Assembly (NCBI GenBank): GCA_046154185.1
Contig: JBJXGE010000094.1
Span: 1-64,000 of the forward strand
Length of the DNA: 64,000 nt
Source of the DNA: JBJXGE01 sp046154185
Lineage (GTDB): Bacteria > Planctomycetota > UBA8108 > UBA1146 > JAJFFE01
Reading direction: 5' to 3'
Below the pieces are notes generated by a model that did not search any database, had not been told where the DNA came from, and saw only the letters and a list, made by a program, of their open reading frames with translations. Shown here piece after piece: positions 45,591 to 54,286 of this stretch. Both the position numbers and the translations under genes were made by a program. Position 1 is the first letter of the stretch. The number at the start of each line of letters is the position of its first letter.

Positions 45591-48524
45591 CTACTGCGCC
45601 GCTTTCCGCGGCGCCGTAATCCGGACGACGGTTGGCGCGCCAACGTCGAGTTTGCAATCGGCGGTCGTTGGCTCGCGGCCCTCCGCGATGACGCGGATCG
45701 TGTAGGCGCCGGGGTCGAGGCTCGAGAAGCGGTAGGCGCCGTCGTTGCCCGTCTCTTGCTGAAGTCCCATGTTCTTCGGCACGCCCGCCGAGTCGACGAT
45801 GTGAATCTGTGCGTCCGGCACCGGGGCGCCGTTTTCATCGAAGACCAGCACGTGCACGGCCGCGCCGCGACTCAGTTCGAAGTTGACCTCAATGTTGTCC
45901 TTGAGTTCGAGATCGAGTTCGACTTCGGCCGACGCTTGTTGGCGATAGCCGCTCGACCGCGAGAGCAAGCGGTACTTGCCGGGCGCCATGCTCGAGATGT
46001 TGTACGCGCCTTTCTCATCCGTGAGCGCGCGACCGCTGAACTGCGTGAGCTTGCCGTCACTTCCGGCGCCAAGCACGATGATTTCCGTTTCAGGCACGCC
46101 CGCCTGCGTGAGCGCATCGCGCACCACGCCGCGGAAAGTGAGTTCGTAGAGCGTGAGGTCGACTTGGTAGTCTTCCGCCGCGCTGCAGTCGATCTCGGTC
46201 GCGACGCCGAAACTCTGTGAGTAGCCGCGCGCGAGTGCCACCGTCCACTTGCCAAGTTTCAGGTTGCGAATCTCGAACGTGCCATCGCTGTTCGTCGTCG
46301 CGCTCTCGAACGTGTAGCCTTGACGGCCGGTGTCTGGGTCGCGCGTCAATTGCGTGAGCGTCACCGCGACACCCGCCACTGGCGTTCCACCCTCGTCCTT
46401 GATTTGACCATGGACCGTCGCCAGCACGGAGACATCGTTGAAGTCCAGAATCGTGTCCTCGGTCGCCTTGAGAGTCGCCATCTTCACCACGGTGGCATCT
46501 TCTTCCGCGACCGCCGCCATGTTCTTGATCCACACCATGACATACGCGCCGGGGTTGAGATTGCGAATGTGGTAGTTACCGTCGGCGTCGACCGGGTCCC
46601 AGCTCGTTTGCGCGAGGTCAGGATTCAAGTTCATGCTGACGGCGAGGATCGTCGCACCGACCATTGGCTCGCCGTTGGTGTCGAGCACGCGGCCGCGAAA
46701 ACCGGTCCCTTCCTCGAGTTCAAACTCCAGATCATTCGGGCCAGTCTCGGACACTTCTACCCAGCGATCGATCGGCTGATAGTCCGGGTGCAGGACGCGC
46801 AACAACACGCGCCCCGTCGGCAGGTCGGCGAGCGCAAACGCGCCATCTCCTTCCGTGCGCTTCGCGTTGCGGACGCGCGGGTCGACCGCGCTGCGCGTGA
46901 AAAACTCAACGGTGCCAGCCAAGTGTTCCAAGTGCGGATACACGATCGCGTCGGCGACCGGCCGGCGCGTGCGCTTGTCGAAGACCACGCCCGAACATTC
47001 GTTGCCCGGCTCGAGCGTCATGTTGACGTCCCGCAAGAACTGATGATCCGCGACCTCCACTTTGAGTTCCGGCGTGCGCTGATACCCCACCTCGTAGGCC
47101 CATACGCGATAGCTGCCGGCTTCGATGCCGCCGAAATAGTAACTGCCATCCGCGCTCTCGAACTCGCGAACGACCGGTTCTCCGCGTCGGTAAACGTCAT
47201 AAAAAATCTGAATACCGACGAGACATTTCGGCACCGGATTGCCGGTCGCGTCGACGACGATGCCGGCGATCGCCGTCTCGTGATCCAGCACGACGCGCAC
47301 GTCGGGTTCGACCGCCGCGTCGACGATGGCGCCGGAGACTTTTTTTTCCGCACTGGTCTCGCTCGGTTCCTCCGCCGTTGCCGTGGTTGTCGCGCCGCCG
47401 GACTCCGCCTCCGCGATCGGCCACGGCATTGTCGCGGTGACGTGGCGATCGCAACTCGCTTCGATCGCGCCACGCGCTGCTTTCGCGACGCGCAACACAA
47501 AGCGCCCGTCGTCTTCCGTCACCGCATGGCTCACGCTCAGCGGATCCACCGCCGTCGATTCCGACTCGCTTTTGAACACGACGCGCGCCGCGCGCACTGG
47601 CTTCTGATCGCGGTCCTCCACCACGCCGCGCACTTCGACGAGCGCCGATAAATCAACACCTTCCGGCACGGCGACAACCGGCGGCTTAGCCGTTGCCCCG
47701 GTCGCCGTTGGCGCCGCCGGCGCGGATTGACTCACGCCGCCGCCGGCGTTGAACACTGCGGTCGTGCCGTTCTGCAACTGAACCTTTTTGTCGCCAATCG
47801 TGACTTCGACCGGTTTGTCGGGCGACGACACGAACACGGTGATGGTCACGGCGATCACGGCGACGGCCGCAACTCCGGCGAAATGCTTGCGATTCATGAG
47901 AAGCTCCTGCGCGACGGGCGCGCTCGATTCCGTGGAAAGTGCGACGCGGTACTGCGCGGCGCACGCATTCACAATGAGAAAGGGCGTCGCGAGCGTATGA
48001 GTCGCATCGCTCGCCGCGCTGACTAAACCGCCGCCGCGCCAAAACATCATCGCGTCGTGCGCGCGCGACTCGAGGCTAACGAGGCTCACCGTATCGAGCT
48101 CGATCCGATGACCCGAATCCCAAATGATCTGTGCGCGCGTGACTTCGTGCGTCGCGATGCGATCGCCGCGCTCGAGTTCGAAGGCGTCACGAACTTCTCG
48201 GAGCGGCGCGCCTTCCCGCGCGAGCAACAACACGCCGTCGCCGAGCGGCATCGCGCGCGGTGGCCCGTCGGCGCGCAACGCAATGACCAGCGTGGCGACA
48301 AGCGCGAGGAGCGCGGCGGCGGCGGGCAGTGCGCGCACCGCCAGTCGCGCGCGCGATCGTGCGGCGCTCGACTCCCTCTGCGCGCTCTGCATCGCTTGCA
48401 ACAGGCGCGATTGAAATTCGCGCGCGGGTTCGACCGGGCGGTAGGCGCGCGAGAGGAGTGCGCGCAGATTGCGCTCGAAGATTTCGCTCTCCGGCGCGGG
48501 CGGCGGCTGGCGATTTTCATCCAT
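45591..48524 (-). CDS. FecR-like region joined to a CarboxypepD_reg repeat protein, 977 aa
   Basis: Residues 1-209 look like an anti-sigma/FecR protein: helical cytoplasmic N-terminus, TM helix about 70-86 (AAALLALVATLVIALRAD), then GDGVLLLAREGAPL ... FELERGDRIAT ... HRIELDTVSLVSLES. From residue 210 a second protein-like start occurs: MNRKHFAGVAAVAVIAVTITVFVSS (a second TM), then about eight CarboxypepD_reg/Cna-B modules (GVVEDRDQKPVRAARVVFKS; GIVVDATGNPVPKCLVGIQI; GRVLDTNGEPMVGATILAVS; GQIKDEGGTPVAGVAVTLT). The sigma factor gene overlaps by 8 bp upstream. With two TMs in one chain the repeat domain would face the cytoplasm, so two genes or two starts are more likely. Confidence 0.8.
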   Translation of the reverse strand: MDENRQPPPAPESEIFERNLRALLSRAYRPVEPAREFQSRLLQAMQSAQRESSAARSRARLAVRALPAAAALLALVATLVIALRADGPPRAMPLGDGVLLLAREGAPLREVRDAFELERGDRIATHEVTRAQIIWDSGHRIELDTVSLVSLESRAHDAMMFWRGGGLVSAASDATHTLATPFLIVNACAAQYRVALSTESSAPVAQELLMNRKHFAGVAAVAVIAVTITVFVSSPDKPVEVTIGDKKVQLQNGTTAVFNAGGGVSQSAPAAPTATGATAKPPVVAVPEGVDLSALVEVRGVVEDRDQKPVRAARVVFKSESESTAVDPLSVSHAVTEDDGRFVLRVAKAARGAIEASCDRHVTATMPWPIAEAESGGATTTATAEEPSETSAEKKVSGAIVDAAVEPDVRVVLDHETAIAGIVVDATGNPVPKCLVGIQIFYDVYRRGEPVVREFESADGSYYFGGIEAGSYRVWAYEVGYQRTPELKVEVADHQFLRDVNMTLEPGNECSGVVFDKRTRRPVADAIVYPHLEHLAGTVEFFTRSAVDPRVRNAKRTEGDGAFALADLPTGRVLLRVLHPDYQPIDRWVEVSETGPNDLEFELEEGTGFRGRVLDTNGEPMVGATILAVSMNLNPDLAQTSWDPVDADGNYHIRNLNPGAYVMVWIKNMAAVAEEDATVVKMATLKATEDTILDFNDVSVLATVHGQIKDEGGTPVAGVAVTLTQLTRDPDTGRQGYTFESATTNSDGTFEIRNLKLGKWTVALARGYSQSFGVATEIDCSAAEDYQVDLTLYELTFRGVVRDALTQAGVPETEIIVLGAGSDGKLTQFSGRALTDEKGAYNISSMAPGKYRLLSRSSGYRQQASAEVELDLELKDNIEVNFELSRGAAVHVLVFDENGAPVPDAQIHIVDSAGVPKNMGLQQETGNDGAYRFSSLDPGAYTIRVIAEGREPTTADCKLDVGAPTVVRITAPRKAAQ
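47895..47908 (-). promoter_or_regulatory. internal ribosome-binding site and ATG inside the 977-aa frame
   Basis: Reading the minus strand, AGGAG at 47908-47904 is followed after 6 nt by ATG at 47897-47895, which encodes the start of a lysine-preceded hydrophobic segment. Spacing and sequence equal a standard start site. It supports separate translation of the CarboxypepD_reg part. Confidence 0.6.
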
Positions 48525-49218
48525 GCTCGTATCCTCCCACCGGCCGTTCCGTCGTCGGCCGCGACTCGCCAGCGAGGCGACCAGCGATGAGTTTCCAAGT
48601 GGCGCGAAACGCCGCCCGCGCGCGCGCCAGAGTCGACTCGACCGCTTTCCGCGATGTGCCGAGCTCCGCCGCGATTTCCGCGACAGAACTCTCGCCGAGG
48701 TACTTGCGCGCCAGCACTTGTTGATAGCTCACCGGCAGCGCGGACATCGTCGCACCGACGAGGTCGTGCGTTTCCGCGCGCTCGATGACTTCGTCGGCGA
48801 GCGGTGCGTTGTCGATTGCCGCCAACGCACGGTCGAGTTCTTCGTCGACGCTGTCGAGAGTGACCGCGAGCCGCGCGCGATAGTCGTCGCGTCGCGCGTG
48901 CGAAAGCAAATGACGCGCGATTCCACACAACCACGTGTAGAGCGACGATTCACCGCGGAAACGATGAAAACCTTTCAGCGCGGCGAGGAAAGTTTCCTGC
49001 ACGAGTTCTTCGACGTCGCGCTCTTTGCCGCCGAGCCGAAAGAACACGAAGCGATAAAGCGGAGCGCTGTAGAGCGCGTGGAGTTTTTCGAGCGCGGCGC
49101 GATCGCCGCGAACGACCGCGCGCGCGAGTTCACGTTCGGCTGCTGGATCATCGAGCGGCACGGGGTGCGCGCCGCTCGACTTGACAACGCGATTCGGTGG
49201 ATCGTTGGAGTCCGTCAT
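48517..49218 (-). CDS. ECF-type RNA polymerase sigma factor
   Basis: 233 aa. Region 2 is clear (LYRFVFFRLGGKERDVEELVQETFLAALKGFHRFRGESSLYTWLCGIARHLL, split here only by description) and region 4 ends in the helix-turn-helix VAEIAAELGTSRKAVESTLARARAAFR. ATG 49218 has AAGGAG 4 nt upstream. It overlaps the FecR-like gene by 8 bp, the usual sigma/anti-sigma arrangement. It likely controls surface or nutrient-response genes including its own neighbour; the target promoter is not identified. Confidence 0.93.
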   Translation of the reverse strand: MTDSNDPPNRVVKSSGAHPVPLDDPAAERELARAVVRGDRAALEKLHALYSAPLYRFVFFRLGGKERDVEELVQETFLAALKGFHRFRGESSLYTWLCGIARHLLSHARRDDYRARLAVTLDSVDEELDRALAAIDNAPLADEVIERAETHDLVGATMSALPVSYQQVLARKYLGESSVAEIAAELGTSRKAVESTLARARAAFRATWKLIAGRLAGESRPTTERPVGGYEHG

Positions 49219-49275
49219 GCCGCTCCTTCCTACCGTTGGTGCCGGAAGGAGTCGACATCATTCGCGGTTTTTGCC

Positions 49276-49779
49276 CTACTTGGCCGCGGCGCCGAGCACT
49301 GCGGCAAAATTCGGCTGTTCGGCGATCTCGCCGACGTACTCGACGTGCTTGACCATGTGATCGGGACCCACGACAAAGACCGCGCGGCACAGCATGCGAT
49401 CGAGCGCACCGCCGGCGATGAGGCAGCCAAAGGCTTTACCAAAGGAAGCGTCGCGGTGGTCGCTGGCGGTCTTGATGTTCCCCGCGCTCGCGGCGCCGCA
49501 CCAGCGTTTGCCGGCCATCGGCAAGTCCATACTGACACAGACGACCTCGGTGTTCTTCAATTTGGCGGCCTCGTCGTTGAAGCGCTTCATCTCGAGATCG
49601 CACACCGGAGTGTCGAGCGACGGCACCGCGCAGAGAATGCGCGTTTTGCCGGCGCCGGATTCGAGCGTGTAGTCGCTCATGTCGGCGAGTTGGAGTTTGA
49701 AGCTCGGCGCCTTCTTGCCGGCGCGCACTTCTTCGCCGACCACGCTGACCGGCTTGCCTTTGAGTGTGACGTTGGGCAT
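49276..49779 (-). CDS. tpx: thiol peroxidase
   Basis: 167 aa with ATG 49779 (AAGGAA upstream). Atypical 2-Cys peroxiredoxin: opening MPNVTLKGKPVSVVGEEVRAG, peroxidatic Cys60 in TPVCDLE, resolving Cys94 in KRWCGA, and the C-terminal FVVGPDHMVKHVEYVGEI. Reduces hydrogen and organic peroxides in the cytoplasm or periplasm with thioredoxin. The frame is open upstream to 49842, but the MPN start is the family start. It sits just upstream of the sigma factor gene (57-bp gap). Confidence 0.95.
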   Translation of the reverse strand: MPNVTLKGKPVSVVGEEVRAGKKAPSFKLQLADMSDYTLESGAGKTRILCAVPSLDTPVCDLEMKRFNDEAAKLKNTEVVCVSMDLPMAGKRWCGAASAGNIKTASDHRDASFGKAFGCLIAGGALDRMLCRAVFVVGPDHMVKHVEYVGEIAEQPNFAAVLGAAAK

Positions 49780-49932
49780 GGAGATTCCTTTCGATTCGGA
49801 CGGAAGCATGAGAGCAAATTGGCAGCGGAATCTTGTGCCCAAGCGCGCGCGGATTCAAGACCGATCGAAGCGGGAAGTGGTCGGCAACCGCGAATACCCG
49901 CGGCTGCCGACCATCGCCGATGGCCGTGACAG

Positions 49933-50544
49933 CTACTTTGCTTTCACGCGGCTGAACGCCATCTCGATGACCTTGGTATTGGTCTCGCCGATCGCTGGGT
50001 CGTGCACTTCAAAGCTGTAGTGATCGGCGTCCTTCCAACGCGTCACATAACGCACCATTTTGTCGTTCTCGCCCGAGAGCGGCTCGTCCATGGTTCCGAA
50101 CGACTGGAAGAGTTTGCCTTCCATGTCGGGTGTGCCTTCGGCCGTGAGCATCGCCGTCGAGAAACTGTCGACGCTGCACGTCACGTACTTCTGCTTGAAA
50201 TTGTCGTAGCCGATGATCATGAAGCCGTCGACTTTCATCCCCATCATGGAGCCGTGCGTCTCGCGGATCAGCCAGCGACCCTCGATGAGCCAGCGGCAAT
50301 CCGCCGTGCCGGCCGATTCGGGCGCACCCATCATGCTCATCTTCATGTCCCACTTGCCGAGCAGCGCTTCGAGCTGTTTGTGACACTTGCCGGGTTTGCA
50401 CGAATCTTCCCAGCGTTTTATCCCGGCCGCATCCGGCGGCGCGTGGTGCGGATCGCCTTGGTTTTGTTGCGAGACCGCGATGCCGGTCGCCGCGCAGAAG
50501 AGCGTTGCGAGCAGCGCGGTGAGCTTCCAATTTGCGATGGTCAT
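49933..50544 (-). CDS. exported DUF1579 family protein
   Basis: 203 aa with a signal peptide (LTALLATLFCAATGIAVS). The body has the DUF1579 signature: LLGKWDMKMSMMGAPESAG, CRWLIEGRWLIRETHGSMMG, GFMIIGYDNFKQKYVTCSVDSFSTAM, then SGENDKMVRYVTRW. Such lipocalin-like proteins are exported and of unknown ligand. AAGGAG lies about 10 nt upstream of ATG 50544. Standalone between tpx and the M56 gene. Confidence 0.92.
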   Translation of the reverse strand: MTIANWKLTALLATLFCAATGIAVSQQNQGDPHHAPPDAAGIKRWEDSCKPGKCHKQLEALLGKWDMKMSMMGAPESAGTADCRWLIEGRWLIRETHGSMMGMKVDGFMIIGYDNFKQKYVTCSVDSFSTAMLTAEGTPDMEGKLFQSFGTMDEPLSGENDKMVRYVTRWKDADHYSFEVHDPAIGETNTKVIEMAFSRVKAK

Positions 50545-50592
50545 GAGACGAGACTCCTTCCGAAGAGTTTGAGGGTGCGAGTCGGGTGACGC

Positions 50593-51777
50593 TTACGAGC
50601 CAGGGAGTTTTCGTTGGTTCGCTTCGGCTTGCACGGCGATGAGTGCGTAACGGAGACGGACGCAGTCGCGTTGTCCATTTGCGACGCCGCTCAAGACTTC
50701 TTGTGCGAAGGCGCGCGCCGTGATCGGGACTTCCGACACCGAAGACATCGAGTTCTCGGCGCCGCCGACGTGTTCGGACACTTCTTTCGAGTGCGACATC
50801 GGCAGCAAGCAAACGATCGCGGCGAAGGCGGCGCCGCACCCCGCGCGGAGCGGCCACTTGCCGAGTCGCCAGGGTCGGCGTTCGAGCCGTTCGATGCGCG
50901 CCAAGATGTCGCTGCCGCGTCCGATGACGCCAATGCCCGTCGACGACGGACGCGCAAAAAATTGTTGTGCCGCGAGCTCTAACAGTGTGTGTCGATAGGC
51001 GGGCGTCGCCTCACGCAGAAGGCGCGCGACATCCGCGTCACAGCACATCTCGCGGACGGCGCTCGCGCGGCGCGCCGCCCAAGCGACGAGCGGGTGAAAC
51101 CAATAGGCGGCGCACACGAGGCGCGTTCCCGCTTCGATCCAGAGATCGCCGCGCCGCACGTGCATCAACTCATGCAAGAAAATGTGAGCGAGCGACTCGC
51201 GCGAGAATGTCGCGACGCTGGAGAGCGGCAACAAGACGCGAGTGCGGACGAGCCCCGTGATCGCCGGCGACGTGACGCGATCCGTGACGACGAGCCGCGG
51301 AATTCGGCGGAGGCCGACGCGACGCGCACAATCGACAAGCAGTGTGCGCTGCCACGTTGGGATCGCGTGTGTCGTGGCGTCGCGCGCGAGTGCGCGCGCG
51401 AGCGCGCAGTTTCGCAGCGCGCTGAGAATAACAAGCCCGAGCGCGCCAACTGCCCACAAGGTGGCGAACGTGATGAGGACGGCGTCACTCCGTGCCCCGA
51501 GTACATTCGTCACGAGCGCCGTCGGGGTTGTTGGCGCCGCAGTAGTAGCCGGTAGCACGAGCGCGGCGATGCTCACCGGCGAAGAGAGTGTCGGCGGGAG
51601 CAGCAACTTGATGAGGATGACGGTCCAGAGCGCGGCGCGCACTTGCGGCCAGAGTCGCCGCCCGCACAGGCGATCGACGAGCGCGACGAACGCGACGAGC
51701 AGCGCGACTTGCCACGTCATCGCGACCATCCACTGCGACCAGTCGTGAACCAGAAGTTTGACACCGGCGCTGGTCAC
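50593..51777 (-). CDS. M56 family metallopeptidase (BlaR1/MecR1-like, no sensor domain)
   Basis: 394 aa from GTG 51777, which overlaps the BlaI stop (GTGA). Three or four membrane helices in the first 125 residues, then the zinc site HELMH (202-206) in LHELMHVRRGDLW and the downstream AAYWFHPLVAWAARR. Beta-lactam sensors BlaR1/MecR1 carry a further penicillin-binding domain of about 250 aa, which is missing here; the C-terminal about 110 residues are hydrophilic with one helix. It probably cleaves BlaI in response to some envelope signal. No beta-lactamase gene is in the window. Confidence 0.9.
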   Translation of the reverse strand: MTSAGVKLLVHDWSQWMVAMTWQVALLVAFVALVDRLCGRRLWPQVRAALWTVILIKLLLPPTLSSPVSIAALVLPATTAAPTTPTALVTNVLGARSDAVLITFATLWAVGALGLVILSALRNCALARALARDATTHAIPTWQRTLLVDCARRVGLRRIPRLVVTDRVTSPAITGLVRTRVLLPLSSVATFSRESLAHIFLHELMHVRRGDLWIEAGTRLVCAAYWFHPLVAWAARRASAVREMCCDADVARLLREATPAYRHTLLELAAQQFFARPSSTGIGVIGRGSDILARIERLERRPWRLGKWPLRAGCGAAFAAIVCLLPMSHSKEVSEHVGGAENSMSSVSEVPITARAFAQEVLSGVANGQRDCVRLRYALIAVQAEANQRKLPGS

Positions 51778-52181
51778 GAATGTTTCGCTTTCTTCCGCGA
51801 TGTCGTGGCGGGGGCCGCCGCCGCGCTCTCGTCGAGGAGCTTCCGCAGTTGCGCGCACTCTGCCGCGCTGAGTTTTTCATCGGCGATCAAACAACTGACG
51901 AGCGGTGCGACGGCGCCCTCGTAAACGCGCTCGACGAGCGAGCGCACGGCCGACGTGCTCGCATTGGAGCGCGTTATGAGCGGCGTGTAGAGACTCGTAT
52001 TGAGTCGCTTTTCGGCCCGCAACGCGCCTTTTTCGACGAGACGCGCCAGCATCGTCTTCACCGTCGTATAAGCCCAATCTGTTTCGCCGGCAACTTGCGT
52101 GAGCACGTCCCGCGCACTCGCCGGGCGCGGGCTGTTCCACACGCAGTGCATGACTTTCCACTCGGCATCGGTCAGTTGCAT
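51774..52181 (-). CDS. BlaI/MecI/CopY family transcriptional repressor
   Basis: 135 aa, ATG 52181 (the open frame runs to 52250, but that part overlaps the promoter/operator). Winged helix: MQLTDAEWKVMHCVWNSPRP, SARDVLTQVAGETDWAYTTVKTMLARLVEKGAL, then a helical dimer region with VYEGAVAPLVSCLIADEKLS. Represses its own operon and is inactivated by the M56 protease encoded next. A consensus-like operator is at 52214-52239. Confidence 0.95.
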   Translation of the reverse strand: MQLTDAEWKVMHCVWNSPRPASARDVLTQVAGETDWAYTTVKTMLARLVEKGALRAEKRLNTSLYTPLITRSNASTSAVRSLVERVYEGAVAPLVSCLIADEKLSAAECAQLRKLLDESAAAAPATTSRKKAKHS

Positions 52182-52213
52182 GTTGGTTCTCTCGTCGTTG
52201 CTCTTGCCACAAG

Positions 52214-52250
52214 TGTAGAGGTTATTACTACAGGTGTAGCAGAAGGTCAA
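52214..52250 (-). promoter_or_regulatory. blaI-M56 promoter with BlaI-type operators
   Basis: On the minus strand: -35 TTGACC (52250-52245), 17-bp spacer, -10 TAATAA (52227-52222). Within the spacer CTACACCTGTAG (52228-52239) is an inverted repeat of the TACA/TGTA type bound by BlaI/MecI repressors. Another CTACA half-site lies just after the -10 (52218-52214), spaced as an inverted repeat with the first. This layout predicts tight autorepression. Confidence 0.75.
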
Positions 52251-52305
52251 GGGTGTCTTTGGGAGCCGAGTTGTCGCGCCACCGCGCAGGCGCTAGGGTG
52301 CCGTC

Positions 52306-52542
52306 ATGGAAATCGTGACGCCCGCGCAAATTCGACAGATATTGGGAGTGACCGACGCGCTCGGAATTCACCGCGAGGCGGTCGTGGTGCCGCTCGGCAC
52401 GGAAGGCGATGGGTGCGCGCGCCTCAAGTCGCCGACGAGCCTCGAACTCATCGCGCCAGCCGATGCCGCGTTCGAACCCTGGCTCGCGCGCTTGCCGGCG
52501 TTGATCGCGCAACTCGACCTCTCGCAACTTCTGCGCGCGTGA
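52306..52542 (+). CDS. hypothetical protein, 78 aa
   Basis: ATG 52306 opens MEIVTPAQIRQILGVTDALG, divergent from blaI. Small soluble protein with a possible helix-turn-helix-like start and hydrophobic C-terminal helix (LARLPALIAQLDLSQLLRA). No recognised family. Composition is coding-like, but at this length the call is moderate. Confidence 0.6.
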   Translation: MEIVTPAQIRQILGVTDALGIHREAVVVPLGTEGDGCARLKSPTSLELIAPADAAFEPWLARLPALIAQLDLSQLLRA

Positions 52543-52632
52543 GGAGCGGCGCGATCTGAAGAGTGCGCCGGTCTCGGCGCCGCAGCCGTATGGTCTTTCC
52601 GGATAGTCGGAGCCGGGCGCTCTTGCGGCGGG

Positions 52633-54285
52633 CTATTGATGTTCGAGGTAGCTTTGCGCGAGCAATTCCCCGAGTCGCACAATGCCCGCCGTGCTGATGA
52701 CCAGCTTCTCCTCCTGCGGCGGAAGGTGAAACGCCTTGACGTGAATGAACGCTGCGTCTACGGCGGCGATGGCTGCCAGGTCCGCGGTGACATCAATGGT
52801 GTTGAGTCCCTTCTCATCGGTGGGCGGTTGCTGGCTGACATGCCATTTCAATTTCGGCTGCGCCAAGTCCACGCGGCTTTGCGCGACAGTGGCTTGCAGC
52901 CACTTGGCCGCATCGCGCCGGTAAGGGCCGAAGGACATCTCGTTCTCTCCAACATGATAAAAAATCCCCGCCAGTTCCACCTGATGACCTTTGGCTTGGA
53001 GTTCTCTCATAGACTCCTGAATGAACGCTAGAAACTGCGGGTAGAGATGGCGGTCTTTCGCGCTCGTGCCCTGCGGCGTCCAGTCGTTCATCTGCGAGCC
53101 ACTGTGCGTGAATTTGGCGATGGCGATGTTGTTGCCAGCCACCTTGCTTAGCAGCGAATGGGCGAAGCTGAGTTCTGGGCCGAAGGTGTCGTAGCATCCG
53201 GCGGGGCCGAGCGGCTCCCATCCCTGCGAGGTTTTGTAGCCGCCGCCGAGGCTGTATTTGAAAGCGACCTTCCGATTGTCTTGCGCCAGCGCTTGGTGTC
53301 CGGCAAGCGTTTTGAGTTCCTGCGTGAAAGCGCGCTCACCCTCCATGTTGCGGTGTCCGGCGAGGACGAAGAGCTTTATCGCGGTGCCCTTCGCATACGG
53401 CCACACTTTGAGCGCGCGCTCAGCGGCCGACTTTTTTCCGATCGTTCGCAGATAGGCGTCTGCGTAATTCACGCCGTGCTCCAATTGGCCGAGCGTGCCG
53501 TAGTGATAATGCAATCCCTCCCCGCCACCAATCTCGACGGCAACATGCGAAGTCGGGATGTACTCCGCGAGCGGGTCAGAATCGGCGACGGCCTTTTGCC
53601 CCGCGCGGATGGCGTACATGTTCTCCCGGTTGTCCATGCCCCACACCGTCTTGGTGCAAAGCTCACCGATGTAAAATTTGAGCTGGGGCGTCTTGAGGTC
53701 ACGACGCCAGCTGGCCACGAAGTTCTTCAGGTTCAGGCCGTAGGCCGGCTTGAACTTTCCGTCGAACATATCGTTCTCCCCCTGATGCCACATGAAGCCT
53801 TCGATGCGGTAAGGCACTTTCTTCTGGTCGAGTTCGGCCAGTGACTTCCGCACCCACTCCAAGGCGAGCGGGTAAAGCTTGAAGCCGGTCGGCGTGTCAG
53901 GATTCCAATCGCCGCCCAGCGTCGTGCCACCGGCGGCGCACTTGATGATCGCGATCGGCGCCTTGGTTTCTTGCGTGACTCGCCGGGCAAAGCTGAGTTC
54001 CGGCCCGACCTTCCCATCCACCGGCTGCAACGCGACCCAGCCTGTAGAAGCTGACTTCTCCTCGCGCCCGATGTTGTAGGAAAACAGCACCTTGTCCTGC
54101 GGTAGGTCCAAGCCGGCAAAAGGCGGGAAGCGATGGATGTCCTGCGCTTTTGAATCCGCGCCTTCCATGTTGGACTGGCCCGCAAAGATAAAGATGCGCA
54201 ACGTCCTGGTGTCGGTATCCGGTGCCACGGCGCTCAGGACTGCCAATGGGGCGAGCAGCAACGCAACGAAAAGTAAGCGTTTCAT
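52633..54285 (-). CDS. tandem sialate O-acetylesterase-like (SASA/CE6) protein, second domain lacking the catalytic Ser
   Basis: 550 aa with signal peptide (LLFVALLLAPLAVLSAVA). Two SGNH-type esterase domains: domain 1 (about 28-290) with FAGQSNMEG, nucleophile Ser38, and WHQGENDMF (166-174); domain 2 (about 302-550) with LAGHRNMEG, where Ser is replaced by Arg312, and YHVGENEM (443-450). CE6/SASA enzymes remove acetyl groups from sialic acid or xylan. Only domain 1 can be active as read. Codon use has fewer CG-ending codons than most neighbours. One bp separates it from the DUF6288 gene upstream. Confidence 0.9.
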   Translation of the reverse strand: MKRLLFVALLLAPLAVLSAVAPDTDTRTLRIFIFAGQSNMEGADSKAQDIHRFPPFAGLDLPQDKVLFSYNIGREEKSASTGWVALQPVDGKVGPELSFARRVTQETKAPIAIIKCAAGGTTLGGDWNPDTPTGFKLYPLALEWVRKSLAELDQKKVPYRIEGFMWHQGENDMFDGKFKPAYGLNLKNFVASWRRDLKTPQLKFYIGELCTKTVWGMDNRENMYAIRAGQKAVADSDPLAEYIPTSHVAVEIGGGEGLHYHYGTLGQLEHGVNYADAYLRTIGKKSAAERALKVWPYAKGTAIKLFVLAGHRNMEGERAFTQELKTLAGHQALAQDNRKVAFKYSLGGGYKTSQGWEPLGPAGCYDTFGPELSFAHSLLSKVAGNNIAIAKFTHSGSQMNDWTPQGTSAKDRHLYPQFLAFIQESMRELQAKGHQVELAGIFYHVGENEMSFGPYRRDAAKWLQATVAQSRVDLAQPKLKWHVSQQPPTDEKGLNTIDVTADLAAIAAVDAAFIHVKAFHLPPQEEKLVISTAGIVRLGELLAQSYLEHQ

Positions 54286-54286
54286 A

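Noticed and set aside
46320..47651. Plus-strand frame opposite the CarboxypepD_reg region
   Set aside because: Antisense shadow; the minus strand encodes clear repeat modules.
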